Program-made: the position numbers and the translations under genes
Source: Nitrospirota bacterium
Lineage (GTDB): Bacteria; Nitrospirota; Nitrospiria; JACQBW01
Direction of reading: 5' to 3'
DNA length: 45,367 nucleotides
NCBI GenBank assembly: GCA_016178585.1
Contig: JACOTA010000045.1
Coordinates: 1 to 45,367, forward strand
Shown: in pieces, positions 26,379 through 35,877 of the stretch
How positions within the stretch are numbered: position 1 is the first letter of the stretch
How the letters are laid out: each line of letters starts with the position of its first letter
Notes under the pieces: generated by a model
What the model saw: the letters and a program-made list of their open reading frames with translations, nothing else
Told to the model about the DNA's origin: nothing
Databases searched by the model: none

Positions 26379-28079
26379 ATGGTTCCTGAAAAGTTAGGTA
26401 AGTTACTCGTCCAGGCGAAGCTCCTCACCGAAGAAAATTTTCAGAAAGCGCTCGTTTCTCTTAAAAAAGACGGGGGAGTTTTCACGTCAATCCTGACGAA
26501 AATCGGGGCGATTGAGGAAATTAAACTTCTTCAATTTTTAAGTACCCAACTTCGTCTTCCCTATATAGACATTTTAAAAACAGAAATAGACGCCTCGGTG
26601 ATTAAGCTGGTGCCATCCGAACTGGTGCAGAAATATAAGGTTATTCCGGTCAAGCGGTCAGGAGGCCTTCTTCATGTCGCTATGATCGATCCTTCCAATG
26701 TTTTTGCAGTCGACGATATAAAATTTATGACAGGGTACGACATTTCTCCGGTATTGGCTTCCGAAAGCGGGATTCTGACGGCGATGACCAAATATTACAA
26801 TTCGTCTCAGCAAATTCAAACGATGCTTCAAAATATTGAAGATGAGAATGTCGACGTCCTTCATGATGATGAAGAAGAAGACGTCGATGTCGTCCAATTG
26901 AAAGCAGAGGTCGAAGACGCTCCAGTCGTCAAGCTGGTCAATATTATCCTTACGGAAGCTATCCGAAAGGGAGTTAGCGATATTCATATTGAAGCCTATG
27001 AAAAGAAATTTCGTGTTCGTTACCGGATGGACGGCTCCCTCAGTGAAGTGATGGCGCCCCCTTTGAAGTTCAAGGCAGCTTTGACCTCCAGGATTAAAAT
27101 CATGGCAAACCTCGATATTTCTGAACGACGGCTTCCGCAGGACGGCAGAATAAAATTAAAACTTACCGATAAAGAGGTTGATCTCCGTGTTTCGATTCTT
27201 CCCTGTCTTTTTGGTGAAAAAATCGTGATGAGAATTTTAGACAAGTCGAGTTTAAATGTCGATCTGACCAAACTCGGTTTCGAGCCTAAAGCCATGGAAA
27301 ATTTCATGAAAGCGGTTTCAAGCCCGTGGGGAATGGTTCTGGTCACCGGGCCCACCGGTTCTGGAAAAACGACCACGCTGTATTCTGCGATGAATTACAT
27401 TAATACCGTTGATATTAATATTATGACGGCGGAGGATCCGGTTGAGTACAACCTGGAAGGCATCAACCAGGTTCAGATGAAAGAAAGTATCGGATTGAAT
27501 TTTGCCGCCGCGTTGCGTTCCTTTTTAAGGCAGGATCCGGATGTGGTCATGGTCGGAGAAATCAGAGACTTTGAAACGGCCGAAATTGCCGTCAAAGCGG
27601 CTTTAACGGGACATCTTGTCCTTAGCACGCTACATACCAATGACGCTCCGGGTACTATTAATCGTTTGCTCAACATGGGCATCGAACCTTTCATGGTGGC
27701 TTCTTCCTGTGTTTTGATTCTGGCCCAGCGTTTGGTCAGAAGGATCTGCCTTCAGTGCAAGGAAGTTGAAAAAATCCCCCCGGAAACTCTGGTTTCCATG
27801 GGATTTTCAACCGAAGACGCGAATTCGATTGCCTGTTATAAAGGGAAAGGATGTGGCGCATGCAATAACACCGGGTATAAAGGAAGATTAGGGCTTTATG
27901 AAGTGCTTCCTATAGGGGATGAAATCCGTGGATTGATTCTGCAGGGAGCCAATGCGGATGAAATTAAAAAGAAAGCGATTTCCCTGGGAATGAAGACGTT
28001 GAGAGTGAGCGGACTCGAAAAAATCAAAGCCGGTTTAACAACCGTTGAAGATGTCGCGGAGTCTACCTTTACCGATTAG
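26379..28079 (+). CDS. pilB: type IV pilus extension ATPase PilB
   Basis: 566 residues. N-terminal MshEN/T2SSE_N domain, then the AAA+ secretion ATPase with Walker A GPTGSGKTTTLYS, Asp box, Walker B DVVMVGEIRD and a C-terminal tetracysteine zinc knuckle (CLQC…CGAC). Powers pilus extension at the inner membrane. GGAG lies 9 bases before the ATG. First gene of pilBTCSR. An acidic linker (DDEEEDVDV) lies between the domains. Confidence 0.95.
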   Translation: MVPEKLGKLLVQAKLLTEENFQKALVSLKKDGGVFTSILTKIGAIEEIKLLQFLSTQLRLPYIDILKTEIDASVIKLVPSELVQKYKVIPVKRSGGLLHVAMIDPSNVFAVDDIKFMTGYDISPVLASESGILTAMTKYYNSSQQIQTMLQNIEDENVDVLHDDEEEDVDVVQLKAEVEDAPVVKLVNIILTEAIRKGVSDIHIEAYEKKFRVRYRMDGSLSEVMAPPLKFKAALTSRIKIMANLDISERRLPQDGRIKLKLTDKEVDLRVSILPCLFGEKIVMRILDKSSLNVDLTKLGFEPKAMENFMKAVSSPWGMVLVTGPTGSGKTTTLYSAMNYINTVDINIMTAEDPVEYNLEGINQVQMKESIGLNFAAALRSFLRQDPDVVMVGEIRDFETAEIAVKAALTGHLVLSTLHTNDAPGTINRLLNMGIEPFMVASSCVLILAQRLVRRICLQCKEVEKIPPETLVSMGFSTEDANSIACYKGKGCGACNNTGYKGRLGLYEVLPIGDEIRGLILQGANADEIKKKAISLGMKTLRVSGLEKIKAGLTTVEDVAESTFTD

Positions 28080-28092
28080 GAGAAATTAACTC

Positions 28093-29205
28093 ATGGCAAA
28101 TTTACAGCAACTTTTACAAGGTTTATTGGAAAAAAAGGGATCTGACCTGCATATTACAACCGGTACGCCTCCTCAGATGAGGATTGATGGATCGATGGTT
28201 GCGATGAACCATCCACCCCTTACGCAGGTTGATACCAAGCAGCTTATTTACAGTATTCTTACGGATTCTCAAAAACATACGTTTGAAGAAGAAAATGAAT
28301 TGGATTTTTCGTTCGGTTTACAAGGGTTAAGCCGGTTCCGGGTTAATGTTTTTATGCAAAGGGGCTGCGTTGCGGCCGCCATTCGGGTGATTCCTTTTAA
28401 AATCGAAACCTTTGAAGAATTGGGATTGCCAAAAATTTTGAAAGACCTGAGTGAGAAACCGCGCGGACTCGTTTTGGTGACCGGGCAGACGGGAAGCGGC
28501 AAGTCTACGACTTTAGCGGCGATGATTGACAAAATTAACAGTGAAAACCATTTCCATATTATCACCATTGAAGACCCGATCGAATATATTCATGCTCATA
28601 AGAAAGCGGTGGTAAACCAACGAGAAGTAAAAATGGACACCAAGTCCTTTAAAACAGCTCTTAAATATATTTTAAGGCAGGACCCGGATGTTGTTTTAGT
28701 GGGGGAAATGCGCGACCTGGAGACGATCGAAGCCGCTTTGACCATTGCGGAAACGGGACACCTCACTTTAGGGACCCTTCATACGAATTCGTGTGCCCAG
28801 ACCATGAACCGGATTATAGACGTTTTTCCTCCGGGTCAGCAACCCCAGGTGCGCGCTCAGCTTTCCTTTGTCCTGGAAGGGGTGGTTTCCCAACAATTGA
28901 TTGAGAAACAGGGAGGGGGAAGATGTCTTGCTTTAGAAATCATGGTTCCAAATCCCGCTATCCGGAATTTAATCAGAGAAGACAAGCTTCATCAGATTTA
29001 TTCGACGATGCAAACGGGTCAGGCGAAATATGGAATGCAGACCATGAACCAATCTCTCTATGAACTGGTGATGAGAAAATATATAACCAAAGAGACAGCC
29101 GTGCAACGGTCAAGCCTTCCCGATGAACTTTTAGCGATGTTTAATCGGGGGGGGATGACCTCTTCTTCAAATGGGCTGAGAGAAGGAAAGCTTACTAACG
29201 CTTAG
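28093..29205 (+). CDS. pilT: type IV pilus retraction ATPase PilT
   Basis: 370 residues, standard length. Walker A GQTGSGKST, Walker B DVVLVGEMRD and the C-terminal AIRNLIRE motif that marks PilT. Drives pilus depolymerisation, hence twitching and DNA uptake. It follows pilB by 13 bp. No zinc knuckle, as expected. Confidence 0.96.
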   Translation: MANLQQLLQGLLEKKGSDLHITTGTPPQMRIDGSMVAMNHPPLTQVDTKQLIYSILTDSQKHTFEEENELDFSFGLQGLSRFRVNVFMQRGCVAAAIRVIPFKIETFEELGLPKILKDLSEKPRGLVLVTGQTGSGKSTTLAAMIDKINSENHFHIITIEDPIEYIHAHKKAVVNQREVKMDTKSFKTALKYILRQDPDVVLVGEMRDLETIEAALTIAETGHLTLGTLHTNSCAQTMNRIIDVFPPGQQPQVRAQLSFVLEGVVSQQLIEKQGGGRCLALEIMVPNPAIRNLIREDKLHQIYSTMQTGQAKYGMQTMNQSLYELVMRKYITKETAVQRSSLPDELLAMFNRGGMTSSSNGLREGKLTNA

Positions 29206-29228
29206 AAAAGGTCAGGTCAGGAGTCGTT

Positions 29229-30434
29229 ATGGCAACATTCGTATGGACAGGCAAAACAAGGCAGGGGGGGATCCAGAAAGGGGAGGTCGCAGCTGGAAAT
29301 AAGGATGAGGTGATTTCTATCCTGAGAAAACAAAATATCTTGGTGACCTCTGTTAATCCTAAACCGGCGGGAATCACTCTTTCCTTTGGAGGAGGCGGAA
29401 GGGTCAAGGAAAAAGACATTGTGATTTTTACCCGGCAGTTTGCCACCATGATAGACGCGGGTTTGCCGCTTGTTCAATGCCTCGAAATTCTTTCCGCTCA
29501 AACCGAAAATAAAACACTGGCAAAAGCCCTGGTTCAGGTACGCCAGGATGTTGAGGGAGGGGCGACCTATGCCGATTCTTTAAGAAAACATCCGAAAGTA
29601 TTCGATGATTTATATGTCAACATGGTGGCGGCCGGCGAAGCGGGGGGTATTTTGGATACCATTTTAAACCGTTTGGCAAAACATATCGAAAAGTCGATGA
29701 AACTAAAAAAACAGATCAAATCGGCAATGGTCTATCCGGGTGTGATCGTCAGCGTGGCCATTGGCGTTATCACGATTTTAATGGTGTGGGTAATACCGAC
29801 TTTCGCGAAAATGTTCGTTGATTTTGGAGGAACCCTTCCCCTTCCGACGGTTATCGTCATCGGAGCCAGCGAATTCATGCAGCACAATATTATTTTTATT
29901 GTTATCGGGTTGATGGGGCTATCTTTTGCTTTTAAAAAATATTATAAAACCACGAACGGCAGAAGGCTTGTTGATTTGTATCTCCTCAAGCTTCCCGTGG
30001 TGGGAGATTTGATCCGAAAGGCCTCGGTGGCAAATTTTACCCGGACCTTGGGAACATTAATCAGCTCAGGGGTTCCCATTTTAGATGGTTTAGGCATCGT
30101 GGCAAAAACGTCGGGCAATAAGGTCGTTGAAGAAGCTTTGCTGTCGGTTAAACAGAGCATCAGTGAAGGGAAAACTATTGCGGAACCGCTAAAGAAGACC
30201 AATGTATTTCCTCAGATGGTTGTCCAAATGATTGGCGTGGGAGAGTCGACCGGGGCTCTGGATGCGATGTTGGAGAAAATTGCGGATTTTTATGACGATG
30301 AGGTCGATTCCGCCGTGACTGCCCTGACATCACTTCTTGAGCCGGCGCTAATGGTATTTTTGGGGGTCACGATTGGATTTATCGTCATCGCCATGTATCT
30401 GCCTATCTTTAAGATGGCTTCCGTTGTCGGTTAG
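29229..30434 (+). CDS. pilC: type IV pilus inner-membrane platform protein PilC
   Basis: 401 residues of the GspF/PilC family with two T2SSF repeats and three membrane segments (about 175-195, 220-240 and 370-395). Motifs FTRQFATMIDAGLPLVQCLE and FTRTLGTLISSGVPILDGL mark the two repeats. It couples PilB/PilT ATP hydrolysis to pilin movement. The ATG follows a GGTCAGG-type weak site 24 bp after pilT. Confidence 0.95.
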   Translation: MATFVWTGKTRQGGIQKGEVAAGNKDEVISILRKQNILVTSVNPKPAGITLSFGGGGRVKEKDIVIFTRQFATMIDAGLPLVQCLEILSAQTENKTLAKALVQVRQDVEGGATYADSLRKHPKVFDDLYVNMVAAGEAGGILDTILNRLAKHIEKSMKLKKQIKSAMVYPGVIVSVAIGVITILMVWVIPTFAKMFVDFGGTLPLPTVIVIGASEFMQHNIIFIVIGLMGLSFAFKKYYKTTNGRRLVDLYLLKLPVVGDLIRKASVANFTRTLGTLISSGVPILDGLGIVAKTSGNKVVEEALLSVKQSISEGKTIAEPLKKTNVFPQMVVQMIGVGESTGALDAMLEKIADFYDDEVDSAVTALTSLLEPALMVFLGVTIGFIVIAMYLPIFKMASVVG

Positions 30435-30504
30435 CCCCGATCCCAATTTTCAATTCAATTGCAAGAGTTTTAAAACCCCATGATTGGTGTGAATGGCGTA
30501 ATTG

Positions 30505-32229
30505 ATGACTGTTGTTGACAATAAAGGTTCTACGCATCGGGTCAAGGAAGATTTTCGGGAGCGAATCAAATGGCTCATCATCCTTCGCGTGGCTTTGATG
30601 ACCCTTCTTCTGGGAGGGTCTCTCCTTTTTCAGATTGGCGGCCAAAGCCGCCCCTCCTCATGGTTCATTCCCTCGATCTTGCTGGGAATCATTTATTTTT
30701 TATCCGTACTTTATGTTTTTTTACTGGGTCGGGTCAAAAACCTCGTTATTTTTTCCATCGGGCAGATGATCGTCGATGTGTTCATTGAAACCATTCTTGT
30801 GATGTTTACCGGTTCGGTTGAAAGTCCGTTTTCCTTCCTTTACATTATTTCCATCATTTCAGGGGCGCTCATATTAAACCGGTCGGGCGGAATATTTATT
30901 GCTTCACTCGCGTTTATTTGTTACGGGTCGGTCGTTGACCTGGAATATTATCAATGGGGATGGTTTGCTTATTTTACCCCGCCAAATATGACTGAAAAAG
31001 AGGCTTTTTATTCATTTTTCCTTTACCTTGTGATTTTCTTCACTGTGGCTATTGTAAGCGGAACACTTTCAGAAAAACTACACGACACCAGGAAAGCTCT
31101 CGATGACCGCGAAAAAGGATTGACGGTCTTCCGGGCGTTTCATGAAAATGTGGTAAGGAGTATGGGGAGCGGCCTTTTGACGTCTGATTTGGACGGGAAT
31201 ATCCTTTCTTTTAATGCTTCTGCCCAAAAAATTACCTGTTTTTTGAGTTCCGAAATTATTGGAAATAAGTGGTGGAACGTGTTCGGGTGGGAAAAGTCTC
31301 CTGTTTCTCTTTTTGAAAAAGGCGCGGAAGGGGAAAATATTCGTTTTGATAAAGAGGGTCATAAAAAAGACGGTAGCCGGTTATTGGTTGGGATGACGTT
31401 TTCACCCCTCAAAGATGATGAGGGGTTTAAAAAGGGGTACGTGGGAATTTTCCAGGATTTGACGAAAATTAAAGAGTTGGAAGAGGCGATGAAATTAAAA
31501 GAACGGCTCGCCCATCTGGGAGAAATGGCGGCGGGAATTGCTCATGAAATTCGAAATCCTTTGGCCTCTTTAAGCGGCTCAATGGAGATTTTAAGCCAAG
31601 AGCTCAACCTGAAAGATCATCAGAAAAAATTAATGCAGATTGCGTTAAATGAATCGGAGAGATTGAACCATTTGATCGCCGATTTTTTAAACTATACGCG
31701 TCCGAGACCGCTTCAGAAAAAAGAGACTTTTTTAAAATCCTTTCTTGAGGAGGAAATTTTTCTTTTCAAACATTCAGTAACCTTTCCGAAAGATATTCGG
31801 ATTGACCTGGCGGTGGACCCTCTGATTAGCGTTGTCGATCTGGATCAGGATCAAATGAAGCAGGTCTTTTGGAATCTTTCTCTTAACGCTTGTGAAGCCA
31901 TGAGTGACGGGGGAAGGTTAAAAATTTCCGCAAAAGGATGGCCTTCCAACGAAAAAAAAATGGAGGAATGGTTTTTGATATTCGAGGATAACGGCGTCGG
32001 AATCAGTCCTGACGCCATTGGGAAGATTTTTAATCCATTTTTCTCAACAAAAGACCATGGAACCGGGCTTGGGTTGTCGATCGTCCATCGAATTATTGAG
32101 GAACATGGCGGAAAAGTCCGCGTAAAAAGCGCTCCTGGAGTTGGGACTCGATTTACGCTGATCTTCCCGTTTAGGGAATTTGAAAGATTCCCCGCTTTGG
32201 ATCAGAGGAAGGAGTCGGTCATTGGCTAA
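30505..32229 (+). CDS. pilS: sensor histidine kinase PilS
   Basis: 574 residues. About six N-terminal membrane helices (residues 25-180), a PAS domain (SDLDGNILSFNASAQKI), HisKA with the phosphoacceptor in AHEIRNPLASLSG, and HATPase_c with N-, G1- and G2-box sequences (NACEAMSDGG, DNGVGI, GTGLGLSIVHRI). Phosphorylates PilR in response to membrane or pilin state. The ATG at 30505 is preferred over the TTG one codon upstream. It overlaps pilR by 8 bp. Confidence 0.93.
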   Translation: MTVVDNKGSTHRVKEDFRERIKWLIILRVALMTLLLGGSLLFQIGGQSRPSSWFIPSILLGIIYFLSVLYVFLLGRVKNLVIFSIGQMIVDVFIETILVMFTGSVESPFSFLYIISIISGALILNRSGGIFIASLAFICYGSVVDLEYYQWGWFAYFTPPNMTEKEAFYSFFLYLVIFFTVAIVSGTLSEKLHDTRKALDDREKGLTVFRAFHENVVRSMGSGLLTSDLDGNILSFNASAQKITCFLSSEIIGNKWWNVFGWEKSPVSLFEKGAEGENIRFDKEGHKKDGSRLLVGMTFSPLKDDEGFKKGYVGIFQDLTKIKELEEAMKLKERLAHLGEMAAGIAHEIRNPLASLSGSMEILSQELNLKDHQKKLMQIALNESERLNHLIADFLNYTRPRPLQKKETFLKSFLEEEIFLFKHSVTFPKDIRIDLAVDPLISVVDLDQDQMKQVFWNLSLNACEAMSDGGRLKISAKGWPSNEKKMEEWFLIFEDNGVGISPDAIGKIFNPFFSTKDHGTGLGLSIVHRIIEEHGGKVRVKSAPGVGTRFTLIFPFREFERFPALDQRKESVIG

Positions 32230-33601
32230 AATACTGATTGTCGATGATGAAAAGAGTATGCGGGAGTTTCTCCAAATCGTCCTGACCAAAGAGGGATATC
32301 ATGTCGTTGCCGCTTCTGATGGGGAAGAGGCAATTGAATTGATTGGAAAAGATATTTTTGATTTGGTGATCAGTGATTTAAAAATGCCAAAAGCCAGCGG
32401 CCTTGACGTGTTAAAAGCAGTGAAGGAGGTCTCCCCGGATTCGATCGTTTTGATGATTACGGCCTTTGCAACCACCGAAACGGCCATCGAAGCGATGAAA
32501 CAAGGGGCCTATAATTACCTTATTAAACCCTTTAAAATCGAGGAAGTAAAATTAATCATTAAAAATGCTTTGGAAAAGCAAACGCTTCGCAAGGAAAATA
32601 ACAAGCTTCGTCAGGAGCTCAAAGAGCTGGTTTTTCCGCGGAATATCATAGGAAAAAGCGAGCCGCTTCTTAAAATACTCGAATTAGTCAGCAAGATTTC
32701 AGAAACCTCCAGTAATATTTTAATCACCGGAGAAAGCGGGACGGGGAAAGAATTAATCGCCCGCGCGATTCATGATCAATCTCCGAGGCGGAACAAGCCG
32801 TTTGTTACGGTCAATTGCAGCGCGCTCCCTGAAAATCTTCTCGAAAGCGAGCTGTTCGGGCATATGAAAGGAGCCTTCACAGGCGCCATATTGAACAAAC
32901 AGGGGCTGTTTGAGATTGCTGACGAGGGGACTTTGTTTCTGGATGAAATCGGGGATACCTCTCTGACCATTCAGGTTAAATTATTAAGGGTGCTCCAGGA
33001 GCGGGAGTTTAGACGGGTTGGCGGATTAAAGGATATTAAAGTCGACGTTAGAATTGTCGCCGCGACGAACAAAAACCTTCTCCAGGCTGTGGCTGAAAAC
33101 CGCTTCAGAGAGGACCTCTATTACCGTCTGGATGTTATTCCTGTTTTCCTTCCTCCGTTACGCGAACGGACAGGAGATGTTCCTTTGTTGGTCGATTATT
33201 TTCTAAAGAAGTTCGACAAGACCCTGAATAAAAATATTTCAGGAATAGAACCGGACGCGTTGCAGCTGTTAATGGAACAGGAGTGGAAGGGAAATGTAAG
33301 AGAACTTGAAAATATAATGGAACGCGTCATCTCGCTTTCCTCCAATCCAAAAATCACAAAGGAAGATGTTTTATCATGTGTCCGGTCTCTTCCGTTAAAG
33401 GATTCCATTAAAATCCGGGAAATTCCCAATGGCGGTTTTGATCTTGAAGAATACATCAATGAAATCGAAAAAGACCTTTTGATTAAAGCGCTTGAAAAAA
33501 CCCATTGGGTGAAAACCGAGGCCGCGAAACTTCTTCACTTGAATTTTCGCTCGTTTAGATATCGTCTTTTGAAATATCAAATCGAGAAAAACCTTTCTTA
33601 A
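32222..33601 (+). CDS. pilR: sigma-54-dependent response regulator PilR
   Basis: 459 residues. Receiver domain with Asp52 (VISDLKMP), AAA+ sigma-54 activator with Walker A GESGTGKE, the GAFTGA loop and DEGTLFLDEIGD, and a C-terminal Fis-type helix-turn-helix (TEAAKLLHLNFRSFRYRLLKY). The frame extends back to 32180, but the TTG at 32222 has GGAAGGAG 7 bases upstream and begins MAKILIVDDEKS, so it is the start. It probably activates pilin genes elsewhere; no pilA is in this window. Ends 4 bp overlapping the convergent GNAT gene. Confidence 0.94.
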   Translation: MAKILIVDDEKSMREFLQIVLTKEGYHVVAASDGEEAIELIGKDIFDLVISDLKMPKASGLDVLKAVKEVSPDSIVLMITAFATTETAIEAMKQGAYNYLIKPFKIEEVKLIIKNALEKQTLRKENNKLRQELKELVFPRNIIGKSEPLLKILELVSKISETSSNILITGESGTGKELIARAIHDQSPRRNKPFVTVNCSALPENLLESELFGHMKGAFTGAILNKQGLFEIADEGTLFLDEIGDTSLTIQVKLLRVLQEREFRRVGGLKDIKVDVRIVAATNKNLLQAVAENRFREDLYYRLDVIPVFLPPLRERTGDVPLLVDYFLKKFDKTLNKNISGIEPDALQLLMEQEWKGNVRELENIMERVISLSSNPKITKEDVLSCVRSLPLKDSIKIREIPNGGFDLEEYINEIEKDLLIKALEKTHWVKTEAAKLLHLNFRSFRYRLLKYQIEKNLS

Positions 33602-33996
33602 TTCCCTTTTCTTTCTAAAACCATTCCCTCATGGCTTTGAACAAAACCAAACTTCTCATAAAAGTCTGGCTGTTTTGTATTTAACCAGAAACGATCGACT
33701 GTTTTCAAAAGAGGATGAAATATGATTTTTTCAATCATCATCGAGCCGACACCCTGCTTTTGATAATCCGGAAGGACAATGACATCCCATAACGTCGCAC
33801 GAAAAACTTTATCGGATAAAACTCGGGCAAAGCCTACCAGAAGATCTCTATCCCAGGCGCTGATGACCAGGGTAGAGTTTGAAAGGGCTTTCTTAATCTC
33901 TTTCAGGTTGCGGTCTTTGGCCCAGGGTGCGTACTGATAAAGTTCCTTGACCAGCGTAAGATCAATTGTTTTGGTTTCTTTAAGCGTAATGTTCAT
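33598..33996 (-). CDS. GNAT-family N-acetyltransferase
   Basis: 132 residues. The acetyl-CoA pyrophosphate-loop motif QKQGVGSMMIEK is present, with the preceding strand ATLWDVIVLPDY and the C-terminal FYEKFGFVQSHEGMVL typical of small GNAT enzymes. Substrate unknown. Stop overlaps the pilR stop region by 4 bp, tail to tail. Confidence 0.9.
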   Translation of the reverse strand: MNITLKETKTIDLTLVKELYQYAPWAKDRNLKEIKKALSNSTLVISAWDRDLLVGFARVLSDKVFRATLWDVIVLPDYQKQGVGSMMIEKIIFHPLLKTVDRFWLNTKQPDFYEKFGFVQSHEGMVLERKGN

Positions 33997-34053
33997 GCCT
34001 GCATTATATAGAAATATTTTGAATTTGAACAGGGGGAGACGGAAAGGAGGCGT

Positions 34054-34488
34054 TTAGGAAGCCAGTTTCGCGTCCACGGTGATTTTTATGTTGCTTAAAA
34101 GACGAGAAATCGGACAGCCCGTTTTTGCGTTTCCGACCGCAGTCTCAAATTTCGCCTTATCCGCGCCGGGGATATTGGCAACCAGGTCGAGATGAACGGC
34201 TGTAACGGTAAAACCGGCATCAAGTTTTTCCATGCTCAAAGTGGCGGTTGTGTTAATACTATTGGCGGTCATCCCAGCGTTTCCTAATTGCCCGGAAAGA
34301 GCCATAGAAAAACAGGAGGCATGCGCTGCCGCAATGAGTTCTTCCGGATTAGTTCCTGCTCCGTTTTCAAAACGGGTGCCAAAGGAATATTGGGTGTTTT
34401 TTAGAACGCCGCTGTCGGTTGAAATGGCGCCTTTTCCTTCTTTAAGCGTTCCCTGCCAAATGGCAGAAGCTTTACGTTTTATTGACAT
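34054..34488 (-). CDS. osmC: OsmC-family peroxiredoxin
   Basis: 144 residues. Thiol-dependent organic hydroperoxide reductase. The two redox cysteines are in AAHASCFSMAL and KTGCPISRLLS, spaced as in OsmC, and the NPEELIAAAHASC signature is intact. Single gene, preceded by an upstream GGAGG. Osmotic or oxidative stress role inferred from family. Confidence 0.94.
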   Translation of the reverse strand: MSIKRKASAIWQGTLKEGKGAISTDSGVLKNTQYSFGTRFENGAGTNPEELIAAAHASCFSMALSGQLGNAGMTANSINTTATLSMEKLDAGFTVTAVHLDLVANIPGADKAKFETAVGNAKTGCPISRLLSNIKITVDAKLAS

Positions 34489-34620
34489 CGTATCCTCCCT
34501 TTTAATGATTTTTTACAGGTTAGTTTTATTTTTACCCAATTTAAACCTAAGTTGATACTTAATATTGATGACGTAGGTTAACATAACACCCTGCTCCTTG
34601 ACTACAAAAAAATGGGGCTG

Positions 34621-35034
34621 TTAAGCCGCGCCGAGAACCCTGGACGCCTTTGAAACATCAGGAGGCTTTACCCAGAGGATTGCGCCAAACCGTCTTTCAC
34701 CGGCACAAAGGGCATCAATCGCCGTGATGTTAATGTTTGCCTCGGCAAGGCGAGTCACAATGTCTGCAACCGCTCCCACGTGATCATCTCCCTGAACTAA
34801 AAAACCGGTTTTTTTTGCGCCGGTTTTTAATCCAGCTTTTCTCGCCGCCTTTTTAAAAACCATCGTATCTTCAGGAATAAAATCCAACTGGGCCCGACGA
34901 CCTTTCGGGAATCCGCTGAAGGCAAGTAAATTGACTCCCCCTTTTTTTAAAGCCCCCAGGATTCTAGCGGCCTCTCCAGCTTTATTAGCGGCTTCCATTT
35001 TAAAATAATCGACTTTTCTTATTTTTTCAGGCAT
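34621..35034 (-). CDS. tandem ACT-domain protein
   Basis: 137 residues with two ACT-like modules (KVDYFKMEAANKAGEAARIL…; GFLVQGDDHVGAVADIVTRLAEANINITAIDAL). Probably binds an amino acid or similar ligand and regulates something; no catalytic domain. GGAGG lies just before the ATG. Standalone, transcribed toward osmC. Ligand not predictable. Confidence 0.8.
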   Translation of the reverse strand: MPEKIRKVDYFKMEAANKAGEAARILGALKKGGVNLLAFSGFPKGRRAQLDFIPEDTMVFKKAARKAGLKTGAKKTGFLVQGDDHVGAVADIVTRLAEANINITAIDALCAGERRFGAILWVKPPDVSKASRVLGAA

Positions 35035-35211
35035 TTTCCCCTCCTTTAAATTTGACCGGCGTTCTGCGTGGTTATTTAAACTTTATTGTTCAAGAATTTA
35101 TCAAAAATGGTATCACAACCGGGGTTGCGGAAAAAGAGGTTTAAGTTATGGTAAGATTAAGCCAAAATGATTGATCCTAATTTATTCTTTTTTTTATTTT
35201 TATAATATAAG

Positions 35212-35688
35212 ATGTCATTATTACGAAAAACAAACCAGCCGGGTGACTGGATCGAAGTGGATGGCACTTACGGCGAAGTGAAATTCATCGGCGCCCGGGC
35301 CATGCACCTTGTGACGCCGGACGATACCGAAGTGATCATTCCGCACTCCCGGTTCTGGTCCGCCAGCATTTTCAACGCCAGTAGCGGCAGTCGAAGCCTC
35401 CTTTGCGTGGCAGATTTCTATCTTCACCCCCACCATGACGGCTTCGCGGCACGGCAGCGGTTGACGGAGATTGCGGAATCCAGTTCGTACCGCAAACCGG
35501 AAACGCCGGTTACGGTGATTGTCCTGGAAAAGCCCTGGGGCACACACTACCGCTTGAAGACCTACGTAAAAGAGAGCCGGGAACAGTTCCTTTTGATAAC
35601 AGACCTGACGATCCGGAGTAAAGAGGCGCTTCTGGGCATGAATATACGATTTGCACAGGCCCCTTACGCAGAACTCGGAAAAAGCTGA
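35212..35688 (+). pseudogene. N-terminally truncated MscS-type mechanosensitive channel
   Basis: 158 residues that begin in the MscS beta domain (QPGDWIEVDGTYGEVKFIGARAMHLVTPDDTEVIIPHS) and continue into the C-terminal cage. The transmembrane helices and pore are absent, and the sequence before the ATG is A/T-rich with no coding continuation. It cannot form a channel alone. It is more G+C-rich than the flanking DNA. It may be a remnant left by a rearrangement that brought in the neighbouring amine-like operon. Confidence 0.7.
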
Positions 35689-35786
35689 TTTTCATAGAGT
35701 TTATTTTCGTTACAGGTTTATCTCCTCTTAACCCTGCCCTAGCAACTTTGCCGAAGAAATTGTTACGGATTCCTTACACCAGATTA

Positions 35787-35815
35787 TTAAAAAGTGGCTA
35801 TTTATCGTGTATACT
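35787..35815 (+). promoter_or_regulatory. candidate promoter for the glutamine-synthetase-like operon
   Basis: A near-consensus -10 TATACT at 35810-35815 with a weak TTAAAA -35 at 35787-35792 (17-base spacer), about 62 bp before the start of the operon. Confidence 0.4.
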
Positions 35816-35877
35816 TAGTAGAGTTAAAGGCTATTCAAAGGGAATAATCATCAAATTTACAGTAAAGGAAATTCCAG